This document shows, piece after piece, positions 43,399-51,523 of a DNA stretch of 64,000 nt. The stretch lies in NCBI RefSeq assembly GCF_000971215.1, contig NZ_BBMA01000005.1, positions 1 to 64,000 of the forward strand. Direction: 5' to 3'. The DNA is from Demequina silvatica (lineage in GTDB: Bacteria; Actinomycetota; Actinomycetes; Actinomycetales; Demequinaceae). Each line of letters begins with the position of its first letter. Position 1 is the stretch's first letter. A program made the translations under genes and the position numbers. The notes under the pieces were generated by a model that saw nothing but the letters and a program-made list of their open reading frames with translations, ran no database searches and had not been told where the DNA came from.

Positions 43399-44595
43399 AT
43401 GGAGGTCTCACGGCGCGCGCAGGCGATCGAGCCGTTCCATGCGATGGCGTTCGGCGACCTCGCGAGCGAGCTCGAGGCCGCCGGCCACCGCATCGTCCGC
43501 CTGAACCTGGGCGAGCCGGATTTCGGGGCGCCCGCCGCGGTGCGGCGCGCCATGGAGGGGACGATGGACGGGCGTCGCCTCGCGTACACGTCCTCGCTGG
43601 GCATGCCGGAGCTGCGCGAGCGGATCGCCGGCTTCTACCGCGACCGCCACGGCGTCGACGTCGACCCCGCGCGGATCGCGATCACCATGGGAGCCTCCGC
43701 CGCGCTGGTCCTCACCATCGCCGCGACCGTGGACCCCGGCACCGACGTGCTGATGGCGGACCCCAGCTACCCGTGCAACCGGCAGATCGTCGAGTCCTTC
43801 GGGGGCCGCGCGCTCACCGTCCCGACCTCCGCCGCCACGCGCTTCCAGCTGACGCGCGACCTCGTGGGCCAGCATTGGACCCCCGCGACGGGCGTGGTGA
43901 TGGTCGCGACGCCGTCCAACCCGACGGGCACCACCATCGCGCAGCCGGAGCTCGAGGCGATCTGCGACCTCGCCCGCGAGCGCGGCGCATGGCGCCTGGT
44001 CGACGAGATCTACCTCGACACCGCCGACCGCCACCCCGACGGCAGCCCGCAGCGCACGGTGCTGGCGCATGACCCGGACGCGATCGTGCTCAACTCCTTC
44101 TCCAAGGCCTTCGGGATGACCGGCTGGCGGCTGGGCTGGTGCGTGCTGCCCCCGGAGCTGGTCGGACCCGTCGAGCGGCTCGCCATGAACTACTTCCTGT
44201 CCGCCGCCGCGCCCGTGCAGATCGCCGCGCTCGAGGCGTTCACGCCCGAGTCGCTGGCGGAGGCCGAGGAGCGCCGGCTCGACCTGCTCGCGCGCCGCCG
44301 GACCATGCTCGACGGGCTCGCGCGCATCGGCCTGCCGGTGCCCTCGGAGCCGGACGGCGCGTTCTACGCGTTCGCCGACGTCTCGGGCACCGGGCTCGAC
44401 GCGTGGGACTTCTGCGGGCGCGCCCTGCGCGAGGCGCACGTCGCCCTCACGCCCGGCCGGGACTTCGGCGCGACGCACGGCGACACGCACGTGCGCCTCT
44501 CCTACGCGGCGTCGCACGAGGACATCGCGGAGGGGCTGGAGCGCCTGGGGCGGTGGCTCGATTCGCTCGGCGCCACCGGACCCGTCACGCCGTAG
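43399..44595 (+). CDS. PLP-dependent class I/II aminotransferase
   Basis: 398-aa fold-type I aminotransferase. RLNLGEPDFGAP (substrate loop), ITMGASAALVL, PSNPTGT (PLP contact), VDEIYLDT (cofactor ring Asp/Tyr), the Schiff-base Lys in NSFSKAFGMTGWRLGW (about residues 233-248) and THVRLSYA with the carboxylate-binding Arg are all visible. GGAGGAGCAGCC lies before the ATG. Related to aspartate/alanine-type aminotransferases; specificity not assigned. The end overlaps the convergent GH30 gene by 11 bp. Confidence 0.9.
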   Translation: MEVSRRAQAIEPFHAMAFGDLASELEAAGHRIVRLNLGEPDFGAPAAVRRAMEGTMDGRRLAYTSSLGMPELRERIAGFYRDRHGVDVDPARIAITMGASAALVLTIAATVDPGTDVLMADPSYPCNRQIVESFGGRALTVPTSAATRFQLTRDLVGQHWTPATGVVMVATPSNPTGTTIAQPELEAICDLARERGAWRLVDEIYLDTADRHPDGSPQRTVLAHDPDAIVLNSFSKAFGMTGWRLGWCVLPPELVGPVERLAMNYFLSAAAPVQIAALEAFTPESLAEAEERRLDLLARRRTMLDGLARIGLPVPSEPDGAFYAFADVSGTGLDAWDFCGRALREAHVALTPGRDFGATHGDTHVRLSYAASHEDIAEGLERLGRWLDSLGATGPVTP

Positions 44596-45967
44596 CGGCC
44601 ACCACGAAGGTGTTGAGCGAGTCCGCGGGCAGCTCGACCGCGAGCACCGAGCCGTCGACCAGGAACGTCATCGGCATCGGCTCGGCGAGCGGGTTCTGCG
44701 CGACGATCACGATGGACCCGTCCGGGTTGCGGAACGCGAGCTGGTCGGTGTGACCCGTGTACGACAGCGTCGGGATCACCCGCGCGCCGCGCGCCACGAA
44801 CCCGGACACGTGACGCAGCACGTGGAACTCGTGCGAGTAGCGGTGCGCACCCGTCTCGGGATCGACCACCACGAGCGAGTTCTGCGCCCAGCCCCACCGG
44901 CTCACGCCGCCCTCGAGCAGCGCCATGTTCCAGTACATGTACGCGCTCGCGCCGTGCGAGAAGAAGTGCTCCATGAGCTCCCACGCGTGGCGCGCGAGGC
45001 GCCAGTCGTTGAGGCCGTCGCCGCACTCCTGCTCCGTCTGGAAGATCGGCAGCTCCGGGTGGTCGTGGTGCACGTGCGGCACCGCTCCCCTGCCCGCCCA
45101 CTGAGCGCCCACGCCGCGCACCCACGGCGCCGCGGTCGGGTCGGCGAGCACCCGGGTGACCAGCGCATCGTCCGCCCGCTCGAGCGTGCCGAGGAACACG
45201 TCGACGCCGCGCGCGCCCATCTCGGGGCCGAGGTGCGCGATGAACTTCGCGAGCCCCTCGGGGGTCCAGGTGCAGGACGGGAAGGGCTGCGCGGAGTTGA
45301 ACTCGTTCTGCGGCATGACCATGTCGATCGGGATGCCCTCAGCGGCGTACGCGTCCACGAACTTGCCGAAGTAGCGGGCGTACGCCGCGAGGACGGGCCC
45401 TTCGAGGCGCATCATGTCGGTGCCCTCGGCGCCCACCTGGTCGGGGCGGATGCCGTTGTCGACCATCCCGGCGAGCCCGTTCGGCAGCGCCGCCGCGTAG
45501 TGCCCGTTGACCTTCATCCACGTGGGCGGGCTCCACGGCGACGCCCACACGCGCAGCTCCGGCTGGTGCGCCTGCGCGGCGTGGATGAACGGGATGAGCG
45601 TCTCGCGGTCGTGGTCGATCGAGAAGTCGGCCAGCTCGAGGTCACCCGGCGTCTCGTCGTAGGAGTACCAGTCGCGCGAGAAGTCGTTCGCGCCCACCGG
45701 CATGCGGCACAGCGACAGGTTGAGCGCCGCGCCGGGCGCGAACAGGTCGCGAAGCACGTCCTCGCGCGCCTCGGGCGCGAGCAGCGCGAGCGCGTCCCAG
45801 CCCATCTCGTTGAACGAGGCCCCGAAGCCCTCGACCGCCTGCTGCGGCCGCTCGGTCTCGAGGATCACCGACGGCATGGCCGTCAGCTCGCCGAGCGCGA
45901 CGGCGTCGCGCTCCTGCCAGGGGGACGATGCGGTGGTACAGGTCCACGCGGCGGCGCGAGCGTTCAT
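44585..45967 (-). CDS. Glycoside hydrolase family 30 (glucosylceramidase/beta-glucosidase type)
   Basis: 460-aa GH30 enzyme with no signal peptide. TIM barrel opening VEGFGASFNEMGWDAL; acid/base Glu222 in MVMPQNEFNSAQPFPSCTW; nucleophile Glu312 in PIFQTEQECGDG; WASPWSPPTWMKVNG and SGFVARGARVIP typical of the family, followed by the C-terminal beta sandwich (VIVAQNPLAEPMPMTFLVDG). GGGAGAA lies before the ATG. It could act on beta-glucosides, beta-xylosides or glucosyl lipids. Two dispersed-motif copies lie inside (45164, 45922). Confidence 0.88.
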   Translation of the reverse strand: MNARAAAWTCTTASSPWQERDAVALGELTAMPSVILETERPQQAVEGFGASFNEMGWDALALLAPEAREDVLRDLFAPGAALNLSLCRMPVGANDFSRDWYSYDETPGDLELADFSIDHDRETLIPFIHAAQAHQPELRVWASPWSPPTWMKVNGHYAAALPNGLAGMVDNGIRPDQVGAEGTDMMRLEGPVLAAYARYFGKFVDAYAAEGIPIDMVMPQNEFNSAQPFPSCTWTPEGLAKFIAHLGPEMGARGVDVFLGTLERADDALVTRVLADPTAAPWVRGVGAQWAGRGAVPHVHHDHPELPIFQTEQECGDGLNDWRLARHAWELMEHFFSHGASAYMYWNMALLEGGVSRWGWAQNSLVVVDPETGAHRYSHEFHVLRHVSGFVARGARVIPTLSYTGHTDQLAFRNPDGSIVIVAQNPLAEPMPMTFLVDGSVLAVELPADSLNTFVVAATA

Positions 45968-46041
45968 GGGTTCTCCCGGATTTGTGTGGGGCTGCGACAA
46001 TTGTGCCAGACGCCGGGACCATCTCCGCCTACCCTTGTCCG

Positions 46042-46815
46042 GTGCTCATCCTGCTCCCGCCCTCCGAGGGCAAGACCGCTCCCCTCGCCGGGGACCCCGT
46101 CGACCTCACCGCACTGTCGCACGCGGGCCTCGAGGGGCCGCGTCGGCGCGTGGGCGACGCGCTCGCGAAGGTGAGCGGCCAGCGCAACGCGATGGACGTC
46201 CTCGGCGTGGGCGCGTCCCTGCACCAGGAGGTCGCGCGCAACCGGACCGTGTGGGAGAACCCGGCCGGCGCATCGTCCACCGTCTATACCGGCGTCCTCT
46301 ACGACGCCGCCGGCATGGCGGACTGGGATGCCGCGACGCTGGACAAGGCGGCGGGGAGCGTGCGGATCCTCTCGGCGCTGTGGGGCGCGGTCTCCCCCGC
46401 CGACCGCATCCCCGCGTACCGCCTGTCGATGGGGACGTCGCTGGGGCGGATCGGCGGGCTCGGCGCCTTCTGGAAGCGCCACCTGCCGGCGGAGCTCGAC
46501 GCGCTCGCCAACGGCGGGCTCGTCATCGACTGCCGCAGCGCCTCGTACGTGGCGGCGTACCGGCCAGCGGACTCGCCGTGGGTCGCGGTGAGCGTCCAGC
46601 GCGAGCTGGACGGCAAGCGCGCGGTGGTGAGCCACATGGCCAAGCACACGCGCGGGCTCCTCGCGTCGCACCTGGTACGGGAGTCTGCGCAGCCGGGATG
46701 CGCGGAGGACCTCGCCGACGCGGCGGCCGGGATGATCGGGGACGCGCTCGTGGACGTGAGCCTCGCCCGCAGGGCGAAGGGGCCCGACGAGCTCACGCTC
46801 GTGATCGCGGGCTAG
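46042..46815 (+). CDS. yaaA: YaaA family peroxide-stress protein
   Basis: 257-aa member of the YaaA/DUF328 family, linked in E. coli to lowering free iron and protection from H2O2 and shown to bind DNA. Starts with GTG giving VLILLPPSEGKT, the hallmark N-terminus; other conserved parts are VYTGVLYDAAG, ILSALWGAVSPADRIPAYRLSMG, VIDCRSASYVAAY and VVSHMAKHTRGLLA. No strong ribosome site. It overlaps the convergent SDR stop by 4 bp. Confidence 0.87.
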   Translation: MLILLPPSEGKTAPLAGDPVDLTALSHAGLEGPRRRVGDALAKVSGQRNAMDVLGVGASLHQEVARNRTVWENPAGASSTVYTGVLYDAAGMADWDAATLDKAAGSVRILSALWGAVSPADRIPAYRLSMGTSLGRIGGLGAFWKRHLPAELDALANGGLVIDCRSASYVAAYRPADSPWVAVSVQRELDGKRAVVSHMAKHTRGLLASHLVRESAQPGCAEDLADAAAGMIGDALVDVSLARRAKGPDELTLVIAG

Positions 46816-47597
46816 GTGAGCGAGTACCCGCCGTCCACCGCGATGGTCTGGCCGGTCACGAACCCGCTGGTCATGAGGAACAGGTAGGCGCGCGCCACCT
46901 CGCGGATGTCCGCGGTGCGGCCCAGCGGGATGCGCTCCTCCATCTCGCGGCGCATCGCGAGCACGGCCGCGTCGTCGTGATGGCGCCACAGCGGCGTCTG
47001 GGTCCACGTGGGGGCGACCGCGTTGACGCGCACGCGCGGCGCGAGCTCGAGCGCCTTCTCGCGCACCAGGTCGGCGATCTCCTCGTTGCCGACCACCGCC
47101 GCGACGCCGTCGCCCTCGCCAGGGCGGCGCGTGGAACCCGCCGTGAGCACGAACGACCCGCCGTCGACCACGCGGTCCGCGAGCGCCTCGAGGAGCGCGC
47201 GATTGTCCTCGACCTTGCGGCGGGCGACGTCGCGCGTCGCGGCGTCGTCGTCCTCGCGGACACGGTCGCCGAGCCTCCCACCGAGCGTGGAGACCACGTG
47301 GTCGATGTGGCCGACCGCCTCGAGGAGCCGTTCACGGCCCGCGTCCGTGGTGACGTCGAACGCGAGCGCGTTGGCCTTGCCGCGCCCGAGCGCTCCGCAC
47401 TCCTGGGCGGTCGCGTGAGACTTGGCCGGATCGAGGCCCACCACGATCACGTCCGCGCCGGACAGCGACGCGTCCAGCGCGACCTGCCGCCCGAATCCGG
47501 AGGACCCGCCGACCACCAGGATGCGCCGCCCTTTGAGCGAGTGAGGGGCGACGATCGGATCCTCGTACTGCGACGGCGGGCGGACGGCGGTGGACAT
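46812..47597 (-). CDS. Atypical SDR-family oxidoreductase lacking the YxxxK motif
   Basis: 261-aa Rossmann protein with the SDR cofactor motif VVGGSSGFGRQVAL and C-terminal RVRNAVAP-like VRVNAVAPTWTQTPL and VTGQTIAVDGGYSLT. At the place of the catalytic Tyr-x-x-x-Lys it reads VVGNEEIADLVREKALEL, so no Tyr/Lys pair is present; a Ser remains in TAGSTRR. Such divergent SDRs may bind NAD(P) without classical catalysis or use other residues. It lies directly downstream of, and in the same direction as, an MmyB-like regulator. Confidence 0.8.
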   Translation of the reverse strand: MSTAVRPPSQYEDPIVAPHSLKGRRILVVGGSSGFGRQVALDASLSGADVIVVGLDPAKSHATAQECGALGRGKANALAFDVTTDAGRERLLEAVGHIDHVVSTLGGRLGDRVREDDDAATRDVARRKVEDNRALLEALADRVVDGGSFVLTAGSTRRPGEGDGVAAVVGNEEIADLVREKALELAPRVRVNAVAPTWTQTPLWRHHDDAAVLAMRREMEERIPLGRTADIREVARAYLFLMTSGFVTGQTIAVDGGYSLT

Positions 47598-47661
47598 GGG
47601 CGTTCCTCTCGGTCGGGGTCCTCTAGGGCAACGTCCGAGCGCGCGCGAGGGGTTCCGGCCG

Positions 47662-48552
47662 TCAGCGCAGGGGGACGCCGCCCACGTCGGCCAGCAGCCC
47701 CGCGGCCTCGCGCTCGTCGGCCCAGTGCTGGAGCAGCGCGAGCGTGTCCGCGGCGGGTGTCCCCGGCGCGACGGCGTAGACCAGGAGCGTCAGGTCGGGG
47801 TCGGACGGCAGCTCCATCGCCTCGAACTCGAGGTCGAGCAGCCCGACCGCCGGGTGGCGGAGCTGCTTGGCGCCCGAGCGATGGAACTTCACGTCGTGGC
47901 GGGCCCACAGGCGCCGGAACTCCTCGGAGCGTGTCGAGAGCTCGCCGATGAGCTGGGTGAGGCCCTTGTCGTGGGGGCGCCGGCCGGCCTCCATGCGCAG
48001 CAGCGCGGTCACGTCGGCAGTCGCCTGGTCGCGGTCCACGAAGAACTCGCGTGACGCCTCGTCCAGGAACAGGAAGCGAGCCGTGTTGGTGGGGCGCGCC
48101 GGGCTGTCGAGCAGCGGCGAGTACAGCGCCCGGGACGCGCGGTTGTGGGCGAGGTGGTCGAGCCGCCCGTTGCGCACCCATGCCGGCGCGCTGATCGAAT
48201 CGAGGATGCGCTGCACCGTGGGACGCACCGACCCTGTCGGGCGACGCCCGGCCGCGCGGGACGATGCGGGACCGGCCGCACGCGCGAGATCGAACAGGTG
48301 GTCGCGTTCGGCGTCGTCGAGCTGGAGCGCGTTCGCGAGCGCCTCGAGCACGGACTCCGACGCGCCGGACAGGTTGCCGCGCTCGAGCCGCACGTAGTAG
48401 TCGACCGAGACGCCCGCGAGCATCGCGACCTCCTCGCGGCGCAGGCCCGGAACCCGGCGGTTGCCGCCGTACGCGGGCAGGCCCGCCTGGTCGGGGGTGA
48501 TGCGGGCGCGGCGCGTGCGCAGGAACTCGGTGACCTCGGCGTTCGTGCTCAT
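47662..48552 (-). CDS. XRE family regulator with MmyB-like ligand domain (copy 3)
   Basis: 296-aa regulator with EVTEFLRTRRARITPDQAGLP..RRVPGLRREEVAMLAGVSVDYYVRLERG as DNA-binding part and a C-terminal ligand domain (LAHNRASRALYSPLL, SREFFVDRDQATADVTALLRMEAGR, HDVKFHRSGAKQLRHPAVGLLDLEFEAMELP). Most similar to the 20467 copy. It starts at MSTNAEV. A 70-bp block from its first codons through the whole upstream spacer (48535-48604) recurs at 54749-54818, where it is part of a decayed copy. Precedes the atypical SDR gene by 64 bp. Confidence 0.88.
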   Translation of the reverse strand: MSTNAEVTEFLRTRRARITPDQAGLPAYGGNRRVPGLRREEVAMLAGVSVDYYVRLERGNLSGASESVLEALANALQLDDAERDHLFDLARAAGPASSRAAGRRPTGSVRPTVQRILDSISAPAWVRNGRLDHLAHNRASRALYSPLLDSPARPTNTARFLFLDEASREFFVDRDQATADVTALLRMEAGRRPHDKGLTQLIGELSTRSEEFRRLWARHDVKFHRSGAKQLRHPAVGLLDLEFEAMELPSDPDLTLLVYAVAPGTPAADTLALLQHWADEREAAGLLADVGGVPLR

Positions 48553-48604
48553 GCGTCCACCGTACGGCGGGCCGTGGCGGCGAGGGAGGGACGCTCGGTA
48601 CCCG

Positions 48605-49813
48605 TCAACCGCCGATGCCACCGGCGATGATGCTGGTCACCACCACCGAGGTGATGGTGACCGTCGAGAAACCGGCGACGATCATCTTGGGCAGGATCTG
48701 CCCCTCGATCGCGGCGCGCTCCTCGTCGTCCTCACCGGCGCCGCGCGCGGCCTCCTGCGAGAGGATCATGGTGCCTGGGAAGCCGTAGAGCGACGTGAGG
48801 CCGATCGCGAGCGACATCGCGGGCGAGTACCCGAGCAGCCTGCCGACGATCACGGTGAACAGCGCCATGCCCGCGAGCCCGACCACGAAGGTGACGAGCA
48901 GCGGCACGGCGAGGGCCGCCACATCCGCCGGTTCGACGGTCGCGAGCGGGCCGAACACCAGGATCATGATCGCGAGCATCATGAGTCCGAACGAGTCGAT
49001 GCCGTTGAGGATGTTCGCCTTGAACACACCGGTGGACCGCAGCACGATGCCGAAGATGAGAGCCATGACGAATGTGTTGAGCGTGCCATCGGTGAGGTTG
49101 TTGATGCCGATGCTGAGCAGCACGACCACGCCGACGATGAACAGCGTGCCGGGGGTGTTGCGGAGGAACGCGGGGAGCCTGCCGGCGCTCGCCTCCTGCG
49201 CCTCGGCGACCACAGGCGCCTGGACGTCGCCCGCACGGTACGCGTCGCGCAGCCGGGTGGCCTCCTTGCGCAGGATGATGGACGTGAGCGGGAAGCCGAT
49301 GAGTCCCTGCAGCGCCGCGATGAGCACGGGGAAGACCGCGACCGCGGTGAGCCCGACCCCGAGCGCCGCCTCCTGCACGATCAGCACGGAGATGGTGCCG
49401 CCGGACAACGCACCGGTGCCCGCGAGTGCGAAGTCTCGCGCGGACGCGAGCAGGCCGTCGTACTCCGCATCGGTGACGTCACCGCCGAACAGGTACGCGG
49501 CGCCGAGGAGCAGCACTCCCATGCCGGCCACGGCCGAGATGCCCACCAGCAGCGTGCGCCACTGCTTCTTGAAGTCGTCGAGGCTGATCATCGTGCCCAG
49601 GTGGACGATCACGAAGCCCACCACCACCCCCGCGAGCGCGAGCAGCGACGAGGCCTGGAGCAGGTCCTCCGGGAAGATCCCGGTGAGGAACCCGATGAGG
49701 AAGATGATCGACGCGACGAACAGGCTCGACAGCAGTGAACGCGTCCGCTTCGCGACCATCTCCGAGACCGTCCACACCGCCATCACCACGACGAATGCGA
49801 CCACGGGATTCAT
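48605..49813 (-). CDS. Polytopic membrane transporter, GltS-like
   Basis: 402-aa protein with about 10-11 TMs, Gly/Ala-rich membrane segments and conserved-looking small-residue motifs (GTGALSGGTISVLIVQEAALGVG, GLTSLYGFPGTMILSQEAARG) at equivalent positions in two halves, resembling Na+/glutamate-type symporters. A soluble loop of about 35 residues lies in the middle (about 198-232). AAGGAGATGAC precedes the ATG. It follows the SLC13-type permease by 17 bp and is probably co-transcribed with it. Substrate unknown, likely an organic anion or amino acid. Confidence 0.7.
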   Translation of the reverse strand: MNPVVAFVVVMAVWTVSEMVAKRTRSLLSSLFVASIIFLIGFLTGIFPEDLLQASSLLALAGVVVGFVIVHLGTMISLDDFKKQWRTLLVGISAVAGMGVLLLGAAYLFGGDVTDAEYDGLLASARDFALAGTGALSGGTISVLIVQEAALGVGLTAVAVFPVLIAALQGLIGFPLTSIILRKEATRLRDAYRAGDVQAPVVAEAQEASAGRLPAFLRNTPGTLFIVGVVVLLSIGINNLTDGTLNTFVMALIFGIVLRSTGVFKANILNGIDSFGLMMLAIMILVFGPLATVEPADVAALAVPLLVTFVVGLAGMALFTVIVGRLLGYSPAMSLAIGLTSLYGFPGTMILSQEAARGAGEDDEERAAIEGQILPKMIVAGFSTVTITSVVVTSIIAGGIGG

Positions 49814-49830
49814 GTCATCTCCTTGGATTC

Positions 49831-51390
49831 CTAGAACTGCCAGATGAGCGGCACCCACCACACGGCGACCGCGAGGAACAGGGTGGCGAACGGAGCGCCG
49901 AAGCGGACGTAGTCGCCGAACTTGTAGCCGCCGGTCTCCATCACCATGGTGTTGGCCGCCGTGGCGACCGGCGTGAGGAAGGCCGCAGCTCCGGTGACGG
50001 CGAGCGCCATCATGAACGGCTGCACCGAGACACCGAGGTCGGCGGCCACCACGGAGGCGATCGGGACCATGATGAGCACGGTCGCGGTGTTCGAGATGAG
50101 CTGCCCGAGCACCATGGTGATGAGGCACATCGCGAGGAGGGCGATGGTGGGCGACGCGTCGCCCACCACGTCGAGCAGCGTCTCCGCGACGAGGTCGGCG
50201 GTGCCGGTGGATGTGAATGCCGCGGACAGCGGGATCATGCCGGCCACGATCAGGAGGGTGGGCCAGGAGATCGCGCGGTACGCGGTCGCGACCGGCATCA
50301 CACGCGCCACGATCACGGCCCCCGCCGCGAGCAGCCCCGCGATCGCGGGCGGCACGGCGCCCGTCGCGAGCAGCAGCACCATCGCCCCGAGGATGATGAG
50401 CGCGCGCTTGGCGCCGGCGCCCAACGGGACGGCGCGACGGAGCACCTCGGGCGACGCGACCACCAGCACCTCGTCGCCCGAGGTGTGCCGCTCGAGGCTG
50501 TCCCACGGCCCCTGGACCAGCACCGAGTCGCCCGCAGCCAGCACGGCGTCGGGACCCGACGCATCGTCCCCCGCGCGCCGCAGGCCCAGGACCACGAGGT
50601 CGCCGCTCGGGGTGGACTGCCCCACGAACAGGTGGGTACCGATCAGCGGGGAGCGCGGCGGCACCACCACCTCCGTCACGCCCGAGCGTGAATCGACCAG
50701 CTCCGCACCCGTGCCCAGCGCGTACTCGGCGCGCAGGCTGCGCACATACGCGGTCACGTCGGGCGGCAGCGTCGCCGGCGCCCGGTGCGGCAGGAGGCGC
50801 CGCCCGAGCAGCACGATGATCGCCACGGACCCGACGAGCAGCGGGATGCCCACCCCGGCGAACTCGAAGAACCCGAACGCGCGTCCGCCGGCGTCGACCG
50901 CGCCCTCGCTCACGATGATGTTGACGGGCGTGCCGGTGAGCGCGAGCATCGAGCCGGCGTGGGCGGCGAACGCGAGGGGCATCATCATCTGCGACGGGGG
51001 CAGCGCGGCACGCACCGCGACCACCGCCACCACGGGGATGAGCGCCGCCACCGCACCGTTGACGGAGATGAGCGCGGTGACCAGCGCCACCAAGCCCGCC
51101 ACCGCCACGACGACTCGGGTCCGGCTTGTACCGACACGGGTCGCGACCAGCTGTCCCACCCACGCCGTCACACCGGTGGCGTCGAGGGCCTCGGAGACGA
51201 TGAAGAGGCTCGCGATGAACACCACCGTCGGGTCCCCGAACCCCGCCATGGCCTCGCCGAGCGTGAGGATCCCGGTGGCCCATAGCGCCACCGACACCCC
51301 GACCGCGACCACCCCGGCGGGCACGCGGTTGGTCACGAACGCGACCACCGCGGCGGCCAGGATGAGCGCCGTGATCAGGATGGGATCCAC
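49831..51390 (-). CDS. SLC13/DASS family permease with TrkA-C domain
   Basis: 519-aa transporter. TM half 1 (1 to about 200) contains ISVNGAVAALIPVVAVV and LTGTPVNIIVSEGA; a central cytoplasmic TrkA-C/RCK-C domain (about 225-320: VVVPPRSPLIGTHLFVG, GDSVLVQGPWDSLERH) follows; half 2 ends with LGQLISNTATVLIMVPIA and TPVATAANTMVMETGGYKFGDYVRFG. The SNT/NTMV motifs fit sodium-coupled dicarboxylate or sulfate carriers. The start is GTG. First gene of a two-permease unit, divergent from pepA. Confidence 0.85.
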   Translation of the reverse strand: MDPILITALILAAAVVAFVTNRVPAGVVAVGVSVALWATGILTLGEAMAGFGDPTVVFIASLFIVSEALDATGVTAWVGQLVATRVGTSRTRVVVAVAGLVALVTALISVNGAVAALIPVVAVVAVRAALPPSQMMMPLAFAAHAGSMLALTGTPVNIIVSEGAVDAGGRAFGFFEFAGVGIPLLVGSVAIIVLLGRRLLPHRAPATLPPDVTAYVRSLRAEYALGTGAELVDSRSGVTEVVVPPRSPLIGTHLFVGQSTPSGDLVVLGLRRAGDDASGPDAVLAAGDSVLVQGPWDSLERHTSGDEVLVVASPEVLRRAVPLGAGAKRALIILGAMVLLLATGAVPPAIAGLLAAGAVIVARVMPVATAYRAISWPTLLIVAGMIPLSAAFTSTGTADLVAETLLDVVGDASPTIALLAMCLITMVLGQLISNTATVLIMVPIASVVAADLGVSVQPFMMALAVTGAAAFLTPVATAANTMVMETGGYKFGDYVRFGAPFATLFLAVAVWWVPLIWQF

Positions 51391-51523
51391 AGGCCCGACA
51401 CTAGCGGCGCGGGCGCTCCGTGAACATCATTGTTATCGCTGGTAGGCGCGTCCCCACCGGCCGTCAACGGCGCTAGGCTCAGGAGCATCGCCGCACGGCG
51501 GCACCGCACGGAAGGCCATCACC

